DNA of 64,000 bases, taken from positions 310,001-374,000 of the forward strand of contig NZ_FOVW01000002.1 of the NCBI RefSeq assembly GCF_900115305.1. The letters are read 5' to 3'. Position 1 is the first letter of the stretch. Each line of letters opens with the position of its first letter. Positions 8,874 through 17,056 of this stretch are shown one piece after another. Below the pieces are notes generated by a model. The model did no database searches. It was not told the DNA's origin and worked only from the letters and a program-made list of their open reading frames with translations. The stretch is from Algoriphagus ornithinivorans (GTDB lineage Bacteria; Bacteroidota; Bacteroidia; Cytophagales; Cyclobacteriaceae). The translations under genes and the position numbers were made by a program.

Positions 8874-10162
8874 TCTACAACCGGCCTAGTGCCGGTTTTT
8901 TTATCGACTTTATACAGAATTAAACCTGCTAGAATTAGGATCAACCCGGCAAGACTTTCTTTTGGTTTCTCCCAGAAAATATATCCTGAAACAAACAAAC
9001 TAAAGACGATATAGCAATACTGAAGAAGGGGTTTGAAAGGAGAGCGAAAACCCTTGGATTTAGAAACCTTTAAAGAAGAGTAAACTGTGATGGTTCCCAT
9101 TATTTGTAGAATAAATCCAGCGTAGATCATTACCTGCTCAAAAGAACCGCTTAAGAAAAGGATTAGACTGAAAAGTGTATTGATTAAAATAGCTCTAACG
9201 GGAATTCCTTTTGAGTTTGTTTTGGATAGAGGCTTCCAGATTTTAAAATCCTTAGCCATGGCATAAGTAACTCTTGGTCCAACCCAAGCATATCCTGATA
9301 TGGTGGCAATTAATTGAATCCCTATTAAGATGCTTACCCACATGGCTCCCGATTCACCAAAGATATTCTTAAAAGAAATCTCAGCTACTTCAACTTGACC
9401 CAGCAATTGCTCTTGGTTAGCATGTTTGAGAAAAACCAATTGCATTAAAACATATAGAACTAATACCAAGCTTGTTGCAGCTAAAAGGGCTTTTGGAAGA
9501 TTTTTCCCGGGATTTTCTATTTCTTCTACAATATATGCAGCTGAATTCCAGCCTGTGTAGGCATAAAATACATAAACCAGAGAAACTGCAAATCCAGGCA
9601 GAACCACTTCATTTTTCCAGGTTCCTGAGAAATCCAAAGCAGATGTAGAAATTTGATTTGAAAGACTTAAACCTATTCCAATTAATCCCAGAATAAATAG
9701 GATCTTGATTAGGGTGAAGAGATTTTGAAACTGTGAAGAGCGCTTGATAGAGAAAATATGTGTAAGCGGAATAAAAAGTAAAAATGCCAATCCTGGATAG
9801 ATTCCTGCTCGAATGATAGGGTTTAAATAGTTATTCATTGCCATGGCAGCAATAGCGATAGGAGCAGAAAATCCTACAGTTAAAGAAACCCAAGCATATA
9901 AATAGCCGATGGAAGGATGCAGGGTTTCTGATAAAAAAATATAGTCACCTCCACTTTTTTTAAAATGAGTTCCCAACTCAGCATATATCAAAGCGCCGAT
10001 TAAGGCCATGATACCTCCAATTACCCACAAAAGAATGATTGACCAGGTATTTTGAACCTGAAGGAGTTGAAAGCCAAGACTTGTAAATACCCCAGTTCCG
10101 ATCATATTGGCCATCACAAGGCCCGCGGCGGTTTTCCAGGAAATTTTAGCTGTATCTGGCAT
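8867..10162 (-). CDS. APC-family amino acid permease
   Basis: Inner-membrane secondary transporter of the amino acid-polyamine-organocation superfamily, 431 residues with about twelve hydrophobic segments. The first helix carries the substrate/sodium-site signature ANMIGTGVFTSLGF. The segment GGDYIFLSETLHPSIGYLYAW and the helix-6-to-8 region with YTGWNSAAYIVEEIENPGKN are typical of the LAT/cationic amino-acid branch. The exact substrate is unknown. galK ends 12 nt upstream on the same strand, so the two are probably one transcript, an unusual pairing for an amino-acid carrier. The last 7 nt overlap the convergent rfbB. Confidence 0.85.
   Translation of the reverse strand: MPDTAKISWKTAAGLVMANMIGTGVFTSLGFQLLQVQNTWSIILLWVIGGIMALIGALIYAELGTHFKKSGGDYIFLSETLHPSIGYLYAWVSLTVGFSAPIAIAAMAMNNYLNPIIRAGIYPGLAFLLFIPLTHIFSIKRSSQFQNLFTLIKILFILGLIGIGLSLSNQISTSALDFSGTWKNEVVLPGFAVSLVYVFYAYTGWNSAAYIVEEIENPGKNLPKALLAATSLVLVLYVLMQLVFLKHANQEQLLGQVEVAEISFKNIFGESGAMWVSILIGIQLIATISGYAWVGPRVTYAMAKDFKIWKPLSKTNSKGIPVRAILINTLFSLILFLSGSFEQVMIYAGFILQIMGTITVYSSLKVSKSKGFRSPFKPLLQYCYIVFSLFVSGYIFWEKPKESLAGLILILAGLILYKVDKKTGTRPVVDQ
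8879..8902 (+). terminator. Terminator of rfbB nested in the permease 3' end
   Basis: A GC-rich 7-bp stem (8879-8885 / 8891-8897, loop CTAGT) is followed by a T tract to 8902, starting 5 nt after the rfbB stop. The same bases encode the last residues of the convergent permease (KKTGTRPVV), so the terminator and a coding region share sequence. Confidence 0.85.
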
Positions 10163-10174
10163 TTTTCATTTTAA

Positions 10175-11341
10175 TTATAGGATCACTTCTGAGCTTCCTT
10201 CTCCAATATTGACCTGATAGAATTCAGGTTCGATGCCAAATTGTTTGAAATATGCTCCTGTAAGCTCCTTTTGAAAAGATTGGGAAGATTTCCGCTCAAT
10301 GAGATTGATGGTACATCCTCCAAATCCACCTCCCATCATCCTAGATCCTAAAAGACCTTCAAAGCCTTTTGAAAAATTGACCATAAAATCCAATTCCTCA
10401 CAGCTCACTTCATATAAATGTTGCAATCCTTCGTGTGATTCGTAAAGCAATTTACCCAGCTCATGAAAATCTTTATTTTTAAGTGCCTTACTTGCAAGCT
10501 GAACTCTGTTGATTTCTCCAAGTACAAAGCTTAATCTTTTAGCTTGTGTCTCATTGATCAATGAAGAATAGGTATTGAGATCTTCAATCGTCAAATTTCT
10601 AAAGCTTTTTTCAACTCCTTTAGCATCGGATAAAACTTCGAGGGCGGTTTCGCATTCCCTTCTTCGAGTATTATATTCGGAATCACCCAAGCTGTGTTTG
10701 ACTAATGTATTGGCGAGAATCAAGGTGTACTCTCCAAGTTCACAGGGAAAATATTCATATTCCAATGTGTCGCAATCCAGCCTGATCACCTGGTTTTCTT
10801 TGGAAAACACTGAGGCAAATTGATCCATAATACCGCAATTCACCCCCACAAAATTATTTTCGGCTGCTTGAGAAATTAGCGCAATCTCTTTTCTGGAAAG
10901 ATTTAATTCAAAATACTCATTGATTGCAAATGCAGTGGCACATTCCAAAGCCGCAGATGAGGATAGTCCCGATCCGAAGGGAACGTTTCCGTCTATTGTA
11001 GCGTCAAATGCAGGGATTTTTTTTCCGACTTTTATTAATTCATCTATAACTCCAATCACATATTTCGCCCAGCCTGATGGGATGGAATTGTAAGTAGACA
11101 GGGTAAAAGAAACCTCCTCTTGTTGGTTTAATGAGAAAATCCGAAAGGTGTCAGTTTCATTTTTTGAAATACAAAAGGTGACTTCTTTGTCAATCCCCGC
11201 TGGCATTACCCAGCCGTTATTGTAATCTATATGCTCTCCAATCAAATTGATTCTTCCGGGAGAACGAAAAACTCTTGGCTTCTTTTGGTATCTATTTTGG
11301 AATTCTTGAATGGCTTTTTGGCTAAAATTCGAAGAGAACAT
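10175..11341 (-). CDS. galK: Galactokinase
   Basis: Phosphorylates alpha-D-galactose at C1 with ATP, the first step of the Leloir pathway. All three GHMP-kinase motifs are visible: the galactokinase signature GRINLIGEHIDYNNG (29-43), the phosphate-binding loop PFGSGLSSSAALE (121-133), and the C-terminal GGGFGGCTI. Length 388 matches bacterial GalK. galT and galM are not nearby; the downstream neighbour, 12 nt away, is an APC permease instead. A terminator lies 75 nt upstream, so galK should have its own promoter in 11342-11415, where I could not identify a convincing box. Confidence 0.95.
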   Translation of the reverse strand: MFSSNFSQKAIQEFQNRYQKKPRVFRSPGRINLIGEHIDYNNGWVMPAGIDKEVTFCISKNETDTFRIFSLNQQEEVSFTLSTYNSIPSGWAKYVIGVIDELIKVGKKIPAFDATIDGNVPFGSGLSSSAALECATAFAINEYFELNLSRKEIALISQAAENNFVGVNCGIMDQFASVFSKENQVIRLDCDTLEYEYFPCELGEYTLILANTLVKHSLGDSEYNTRRRECETALEVLSDAKGVEKSFRNLTIEDLNTYSSLINETQAKRLSFVLGEINRVQLASKALKNKDFHELGKLLYESHEGLQHLYEVSCEELDFMVNFSKGFEGLLGSRMMGGGFGGCTINLIERKSSQSFQKELTGAYFKQFGIEPEFYQVNIGEGSSEVIL

Positions 11342-11415
11342 GAGTGAATGTTGGCTAATAGGTTTAAGGACCTGAATATAAATATTGTGCTGAAATTTGT
11401 GCTTCTTAGAATAAA

Positions 11416-11450
11416 GAAAGGCTGACTAAAAATAGCCAGCCTTTCATTTT
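11416..11450. terminator. Terminator after the beta-propeller gene
   Basis: A 9-bp stem (11416-11424 / 11437-11445, 12-nt loop), flanked by T-rich sequence on both sides. It lies 20 nt beyond the stop of the minus-strand propeller gene and isolates galK from it. Confidence 0.8.
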
Positions 11451-11464
11451 TTCTAGGTTTGAAT

Positions 11465-14400
11465 TTATTTTTCTTTCACACCTTCAAAAAGGTTTACAGG
11501 AGTGTTTTTTACTTTCTCTTCGAAAGCTTTCCACTCTCCACTCATAAACTCTTCCAGTACTTTAAAGGCCTCTTCTGCGGACTCTTTTGCATGTTGGTAG
11601 AGCCTTTCTTCAGTTTCTCCCGGTGCTCCGTAGGATGAGCCTACATACCTTCTAGGTGCAAACTGCATAGTCATGGTAGTAGGGTAGAGGTTTCTCACGA
11701 TTCCCTGACCTTCTCGGGTTGGTCCATTAAAGGCTTCTTTAACTGTTTCCAGTTTTTTCTTGATTTCCTTGGCTGCTTTTGCCAATTCTTTTGCCTCTTC
11801 TGAATCCAGGTCCTTGGTCATGTCTTCCACCTTCTTGATAGCTTTTTCTGCTTCACTCATTTGATTGGTTGCTGTGCTCATTTCTGTCTGCAAAGCTTCC
11901 AACTTCTTAGTGAAGTCTTCTCTGGCTTTTAGGTTTGCTAGTTGAATCTCGATTCTTGGATCTGCATACACATTAATAGAAGTTTCAGCTTTTTCCTCAC
12001 CATATACAAACTCTACTTTGTAAGTTCCAGGAAGTGCATCTCCACCGCTAGGTTCGTAGAATCCATTTCTTCGTCCACGGTTTCCTCCGGCATTTTCTGC
12101 TGTAGATTTTCTGTCTAGACCCCAGTTAACTCTATTTACCCCTTTTTGAGGTGCAGTTTTCAAGGTTCTGATTTGTTCTCCTGCTTGATTATAAATATTC
12201 ACAGTGACTGTATCCAACTTTTCTTTGTCATCATTGATGATAAAGCTTAGTCTTCCTCCTGTTTCTCTATTTTCTCCAGCATATTTTCCATCAGCCGGGA
12301 ATCGCTCACCATGTGGCTGTTGAATTTCTACTTGATAAGCATCAGGAGCTGGAACAGCCGTTATTTTTGCTGCCGGAGCTTTTCCTCCATTAGCTGCAAA
12401 AATTCTTAAAGGTCTGATATCATCCAGAACCCACATGGATCTTCCGAAGGTGCCTATTACCAAGTCAGCCTCTCTTTCCTGAATGGTCATATCGTATGTG
12501 GAGACAGCTTTCGGATAGCCATGTTCCCATTTGTTCCAGGTTTTTGCCTTATCGAACGAAACGTACAATCCATACTCAGTTCCTAGGAAAACTAGATTAG
12601 GCTGCTCTACATCTTGCATAATGGATAAGGCATATCCCCAAACTTTTGAATCATCTGCTATTCTGGTAAATGTTTTTCCAAAGTCTTTGCTATGGTAGGC
12701 ATAAGCTGAAAAGTCATTGTTTCTATAATTATTTGCAATGACCCACACTTCTCCTGCTTCGTAGGTAGAAGCTTGAACTTGAGGAATCCAGCTTGCTTTT
12801 GGAAGTCCTGTCAGCTTGGAAGCTACATTGTTCCAGGTTTTTCCACCATCTTGGGTTACTTGCAAGTTGCCGTCATCCGTACCCACCCAAATAACATTAG
12901 GATCAACTGGACTCGGAGCTATGGCAATAATTGTAGTATGATTTTCTGCTCCTGTGATATCAAAGGTCAAACCTCCTGTTTGTTGCTGCCTTTGCTTGGT
13001 TGAATCATTGGTTGTCAAATCCGGTGAAATAATTTCCCAAGTTTCCCCACTATCAGTTGACTTATGCAAAAACTGCGAACCGTAATATACGGTATTATCA
13101 TCATGCGGATCTTGTGCAATTGCAGCATTCCAGTTGAATCTCAAGAACACGTCTTTATCTGGATGTGTAGGCTTGATGAATCGGTTGTGACCTGTCAATT
13201 TATCAAAGCGGGTCACATTCCCACCCTGAGACATGGTATATCCATATCTTGAATCTGCTGGATGGGGAACAACGTCAAATCCATCACCAAATGATACTTC
13301 TTGCCAATATGTATTTCTAATTCCATCTCTTCTCCAGATATAGGCTGGGCCTACCCAAGAGCCATTGTCTTGCATGCCTCCATAGATATTATACGGAAGC
13401 TCATTATCAACATTGACGTGATAGAATTGGCCTACTGGTAACTTTTCTGCGAAATACCAAGTTTTACCTCCGTCACGAGAAATATTCAAGCCACCGTCAT
13501 TTCCATCAATAAGAAGTTTTGGATCATTTGGGTTGATATACCAAGCGTGATGATCCGGGTGAACTCCTGCATATTGTAAGATTTGCTTGAAAGATTTACC
13601 ACCATCTTCACTCATTCCAACCCTGGAATACAAAGTGTAAATCCTGTTTTCATTCTTAGGATCGGCATGGATTTCAAAATAATAGAAAGGTCTATCTCCA
13701 ATATCATCACCACTGTTGATCATACTAAAATTGGAACCCCCATCTTCAGATACATAAAGTGCATTTTTCTTTGACTCAACCAAAGCATAAACCTTATTAC
13801 TATTTGCAGCAGAAATAGCTAGTCCCATACGTCCTAAGTCTCCTTTTGGTAAACCGTTTTTATCACCCAGCTTTGTCCAATTGTCTCCTCCATCATAAGT
13901 CACGTACAAGCCACTAGATGCTCCTCCAGATTCAAAAAACCATGGATATCTTCTGTGTTGCCACATGTTGACAAAGATCTTGTTTGGGTTATTTGGATCC
14001 ATGATCATTTCACCCACACCAGTTTTTGTATCTACATACAAGATTTTTTTCCAGGTTTTTCCTCCATCTGTAGTTTTGTATAAACCTCGATCTTCTTGCT
14101 CACCCCAAGGCGAACCGATCGCCCCCACAAAAACAGTATTGGGGTCATCCGGGTGTACGATGATTCTGTGGATAGCTCTTGTTTTTTCCAAGCCCATCAT
14201 TTCCCAGGTCTTACCTGCATCAAGTGAGCGGTAAACTCCATAACCTAGGTTTAGAGAGTTTCTTGGATTTCCTTCCCCTGTACCTACCCAGATTACGGAA
14301 GGATTTTTTTGGTAAATGGAAATAGCTCCGATAGAATGAACTTTTTGGTCATCAAAAATAGGCTCCCAATGGATACCTCCTGAAGTGGATTTCCAAAGTC

Positions 14401-14593
14401 CGCCAGATGCAGAACCGGCATAAATAATGGTGGGATCATCGTCAACTGCATCAATAGCAGTAATTCGACCACTCATACCTGCCGGTCCCACATTTCTTGT
14501 TTTCATGGATTTAAATAAATCCATATTGACCTGTTGGGCCTGAAGGTTGAATCCCATCATGGCCACTAAAATCAAAATGTAGAGTTTTTTCAT
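11465..14593 (-). CDS. Large exported Asp-box (BNR) beta-propeller protein, VPS10/sortilin-like
   Basis: A 1042-residue exported protein of unknown function. Residues 1-20 form a signal peptide (MKKLYILILVAMMGFNLQAQ). The next ~700 residues carry at least eight Asp-box repeats of the form SxDxGxxW (for example TTDGGKTW, TYDGGDNW, SRDGGKTW, STDSGETW, TQDGGKTW), which build one or two propellers like those of sialidases and VPS10/sortilin. A beta-sandwich region near 780-900 and a Glu/Lys-rich coiled coil near 900-970 follow. Such proteins are often labelled glycosyl hydrolase, but I see no complete sialidase active site. I chose the ATG at 14593 because it gives the signal peptide directly; an upstream in-frame start would hide it behind 31 residues. 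Confidence 0.8.
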   Translation of the reverse strand: MKKLYILILVAMMGFNLQAQQVNMDLFKSMKTRNVGPAGMSGRITAIDAVDDDPTIIYAGSASGGLWKSTSGGIHWEPIFDDQKVHSIGAISIYQKNPSVIWVGTGEGNPRNSLNLGYGVYRSLDAGKTWEMMGLEKTRAIHRIIVHPDDPNTVFVGAIGSPWGEQEDRGLYKTTDGGKTWKKILYVDTKTGVGEMIMDPNNPNKIFVNMWQHRRYPWFFESGGASSGLYVTYDGGDNWTKLGDKNGLPKGDLGRMGLAISAANSNKVYALVESKKNALYVSEDGGSNFSMINSGDDIGDRPFYYFEIHADPKNENRIYTLYSRVGMSEDGGKSFKQILQYAGVHPDHHAWYINPNDPKLLIDGNDGGLNISRDGGKTWYFAEKLPVGQFYHVNVDNELPYNIYGGMQDNGSWVGPAYIWRRDGIRNTYWQEVSFGDGFDVVPHPADSRYGYTMSQGGNVTRFDKLTGHNRFIKPTHPDKDVFLRFNWNAAIAQDPHDDNTVYYGSQFLHKSTDSGETWEIISPDLTTNDSTKQRQQQTGGLTFDITGAENHTTIIAIAPSPVDPNVIWVGTDDGNLQVTQDGGKTWNNVASKLTGLPKASWIPQVQASTYEAGEVWVIANNYRNNDFSAYAYHSKDFGKTFTRIADDSKVWGYALSIMQDVEQPNLVFLGTEYGLYVSFDKAKTWNKWEHGYPKAVSTYDMTIQEREADLVIGTFGRSMWVLDDIRPLRIFAANGGKAPAAKITAVPAPDAYQVEIQQPHGERFPADGKYAGENRETGGRLSFIINDDKEKLDTVTVNIYNQAGEQIRTLKTAPQKGVNRVNWGLDRKSTAENAGGNRGRRNGFYEPSGGDALPGTYKVEFVYGEEKAETSINVYADPRIEIQLANLKAREDFTKKLEALQTEMSTATNQMSEAEKAIKKVEDMTKDLDSEEAKELAKAAKEIKKKLETVKEAFNGPTREGQGIVRNLYPTTMTMQFAPRRYVGSSYGAPGETEERLYQHAKESAEEAFKVLEEFMSGEWKAFEEKVKNTPVNLFEGVKEK

Positions 14594-14865
14594 GTGTTTT
14601 AAATTTGTTTTCTCACTATTCACATGGAATCGTGCCTTTAGAGATAAATTCCCAAAGTACTTAAGTCTTTCAGCTCGATTTCGCAAGGGTGTTGGATTGG
14701 TAATTTTTTCTGAAACTAAAGGAAATGATTCAAACCTTTTTCGAAAATTATTTCAATGGAGTAGATAGCTATTTGAGCATCAAACTTACTCTTCTAAGTA
14801 AAATTTGATAGTTGGTTTGCCCAGCCTATTCATTTTGATTTTCTTTAGAAAAAAAAATTAAATCT
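14594..14865. other. Divergent intergenic region (propeller gene / M1 peptidase)
   Basis: 272 bp between two divergent starts must contain both promoters. AT-rich; TAAAATTTG near 14799 and TACTTTG on the minus strand near 14655 resemble -7 boxes but are one base off the TAnnTTTG spacing, so I do not call them. No hairpin or small gene is apparent. Confidence 0.4.
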
Positions 14866-16710
14866 ATGCTCACTAAGTACATGAAGCCTTTTGCAGGGCT
14901 TTTTCTTTGCTTGATATCGGGTACGGGTGTTTTTGCAAAAACAGGTAGATTCCAACAAGCGGTGGATTACCAAATGGAAGTATCCATGGATGTGAAAACC
15001 AATCGATATACCGGTACTCAAGTTCTCACATACACCAACAATTCACCAGATACCCTAAATAGGGTTTTTTATCATTTGTATTATAATGCATTCCAACCAG
15101 GAAGCATGATGGATGTAAGGTCCCGTACCATTGCTGATCCGGATAGAAGAGTAGGAGACAGAATCTCTTTACTGTCTCCGGAAGAAATCGGCTATCTGCA
15201 TGTCAAGTCCTTGACTAAAGACGGAAAGGCTGTAAAATTCAATGAAGAAGAAACAATCTTGGTTGTGGATTTGGATCAGCCGATTTTGCCTAATTCCAAT
15301 GCAACCTTTGAAATGGCATTTGAAGGTCAAGTACCTGTACAAATCAGGAGATCGGGAAGGGACTCAGAAGAGGGTGTTCGCTACTCCATGTCCCAATGGT
15401 ATCCTAAGATGGCCAATTATGATGAACAAGGTTGGCATGCAAATCCTTACATAGGTCGTGAGTTTTATGGAATCTGGGGTGATTTTGATGTTAAAATTAC
15501 CATTGATAAAACCTACACCATTGGGGGAACAGGTTACCTGCAGAATCCAAATGAAATTGGTCATGGCTATGAAGATGCAGGAGTGAAAGTGCCCCAGCCA
15601 AAAGGGAATACTTTGACTTGGCATTTTAAAGCTCCGATGGTTCACGATTTTATGTGGGGAGCTGATCCGAAGTACCAGCATGATAAGGTTCAAATGGACA
15701 ATGGAATAACAGTTCACCATTTTTTTATTCCAGGAGAGAATACCTCTGAGAACTGGGAAAAATTGAAAGAATATACTCCTAAGGCTATAGAATATATGTC
15801 CAAGAATTTTGGGCAATATCCTTATAAGCAATTTTCAGTGGTACAAGGAGGAGATGGTGGAATGGAATATGCCATGTCTACTTTAATCACCGGAGAAAGA
15901 AGCTTAGGCAGCTTGGTAGGAGTGATGGTTCACGAATTGGCTCATAGCTGGTATCACGGAGTTCTGGCAAGCAATGAATCTTTGTATCCTTGGATGGACG
16001 AAGGGTTCACGAGTTATGCCACCAATCTGACTATGGGTGAAATTTTTAGAGAAGGAGTAGGGAATGTTCATGCAGGAAGTTATCGTGGCTACATCAGTTT
16101 AGCGAAATCAGGCTTGGAAGAGCCCATGTCTACGCATTCAGACCATTATCATACCAATAGGGCATACGGTTCTGCGGCTTATTCAAAAGGTGCTGTATTT
16201 ATGGAGCAATTAGGTTACGTAATTGGTAAAGAGGTAAGAGATCGAGGTTTATTGAGATATTTCAATACTTGGAAATTCAAGCATCCCAATGCCAATGATT
16301 TGATTAGAATTATGGAAAAGGAAAGCGGAATCGAATTGGATTGGTATAAGGAATATTTTGTTTATACAACAAAGACCATTGACTATGCTATAGGTCCTGT
16401 AGAAGCTAGAGGAGATCAAACAGCAGTAACTTTCCAAAGAATTGGTTTAATGCCAATGCCTCTTGATATAGTGGTCACGTATAAGGATGGTGCGCAGGAG
16501 CAAATTTATATGCCTTTGGTGATTATGAGAGGTGAAAAAGCCAATGAAGAAGGAATGCCAAAAAGAGTGTATACAGAGGATTGGCCGTGGGTCAATTTAG
16601 AAAAGACTATCGTGTTGGATAGAAAATTGGAGGATATTCAATCAATTGAGATTGACCCAAGTAAAAGATTGGCAGATGTAATGCCTGAAAACAATAAAGT
16701 GGAGTTTTAA
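14866..16710 (+). CDS. Exported M1-family zinc aminopeptidase
   Basis: Removes N-terminal residues from peptides, probably in the periplasm or outside the cell. It has a signal peptide ending near residue 25 (LFLCLISGTGVFAKT). The zinc motif HEXXH-X18-E is complete: His356, Glu357, His360 and Glu379 in HELAHSW and WMDEGF. The upstream GGMEYAMSTLI replaces the classical GAMEN exopeptidase motif, as in many Bacteroidota M1 enzymes. Length 614 fits a protein without the long C-terminal helical domain. Starts at 14866 or at Met6 are both possible. Two terminator-like hairpins follow, the first overlapping the stop codon. Confidence 0.92.
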   Translation: MLTKYMKPFAGLFLCLISGTGVFAKTGRFQQAVDYQMEVSMDVKTNRYTGTQVLTYTNNSPDTLNRVFYHLYYNAFQPGSMMDVRSRTIADPDRRVGDRISLLSPEEIGYLHVKSLTKDGKAVKFNEEETILVVDLDQPILPNSNATFEMAFEGQVPVQIRRSGRDSEEGVRYSMSQWYPKMANYDEQGWHANPYIGREFYGIWGDFDVKITIDKTYTIGGTGYLQNPNEIGHGYEDAGVKVPQPKGNTLTWHFKAPMVHDFMWGADPKYQHDKVQMDNGITVHHFFIPGENTSENWEKLKEYTPKAIEYMSKNFGQYPYKQFSVVQGGDGGMEYAMSTLITGERSLGSLVGVMVHELAHSWYHGVLASNESLYPWMDEGFTSYATNLTMGEIFREGVGNVHAGSYRGYISLAKSGLEEPMSTHSDHYHTNRAYGSAAYSKGAVFMEQLGYVIGKEVRDRGLLRYFNTWKFKHPNANDLIRIMEKESGIELDWYKEYFVYTTKTIDYAIGPVEARGDQTAVTFQRIGLMPMPLDIVVTYKDGAQEQIYMPLVIMRGEKANEEGMPKRVYTEDWPWVNLEKTIVLDRKLEDIQSIEIDPSKRLADVMPENNKVEF

Positions 16711-16724
16711 GGCTCCACTTTATT
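16693..16724 (+). terminator. Hairpin spanning the stop codon of the M1 peptidase
   Basis: A perfect 12-bp stem (16693-16704 / 16713-16724). The TAA stop is inside the 8-nt loop, so the left arm is coding. There is no strong T tract after it; it may protect the mRNA 3' end or act together with the next hairpin. Confidence 0.6.
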
Positions 16725-16739
16725 AAAATCCAGTTAAAA

Positions 16740-16771
16740 AAAAGGTGGCTTTTGAGCCACCTTTTATTTTT
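16740..16771. terminator. Bidirectional terminator between M1 peptidase and histone-like gene
   Basis: A perfect 11-bp stem (16740-16750 / 16755-16765, loop TTTG) with a T-rich tail on the plus strand and an eight-T run on the minus strand. It serves both convergent genes. Confidence 0.88.
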
Positions 16772-16777
16772 TACGGA

Positions 16778-16954
16778 TCAACCGGCGTTTTTCTTGTCTT
16801 GAACTTCCTTACGGATGTCCTGTGCCAAGTTTTTCAAATCTTGCATCCCTTTTCTTACTCGGGTTCCGGCTGCTTGATTACCTTTCTCGTAGAATTTTTC
16901 GAAATCGCCCTCAAGGCCCATTACAAGATCTTTAACTTCACTAAATCTGCTCAT
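16778..16954 (-). CDS. Histone H1-like (Hc1-type) small basic protein
   Basis: A 58-residue lysine-rich protein starting MSRFSEVKDLVMGLEGDF and containing GNQAAGTRVRKGMQDLKNL, the core of the short histone H1-like family found throughout Bacteroidota. It probably binds DNA non-specifically and helps compact the nucleoid; the single helical hairpin is rich in Lys/Arg and amphipathic, and it lacks the long Lys/Ala tail of chlamydial Hc1. The gene is flanked by a bidirectional terminator 7 nt after its stop and by about 100 bp of AT-rich DNA before its ATG. The alpha-oxoamine synthase upstream is on the same strand, so read-through is possible. Confidence 0.88.
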   Translation of the reverse strand: MSRFSEVKDLVMGLEGDFEKFYEKGNQAAGTRVRKGMQDLKNLAQDIRKEVQDKKNAG

Positions 16955-17056
16955 AGTAAAAGTGTGTTTTTTAGGTTGATGATAAGTTTATTTGAATCCA
17001 ATATAGCCCAAATACTTGCTATTTCAATCCTGAGGGTATTTTTTTTGAATTTTTTT

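Noticed and set aside
15364..15831. 155-residue minus-strand frame inside the M1 peptidase
   Set aside because: Antisense to a well-conserved zinc peptidase; no domain of its own.
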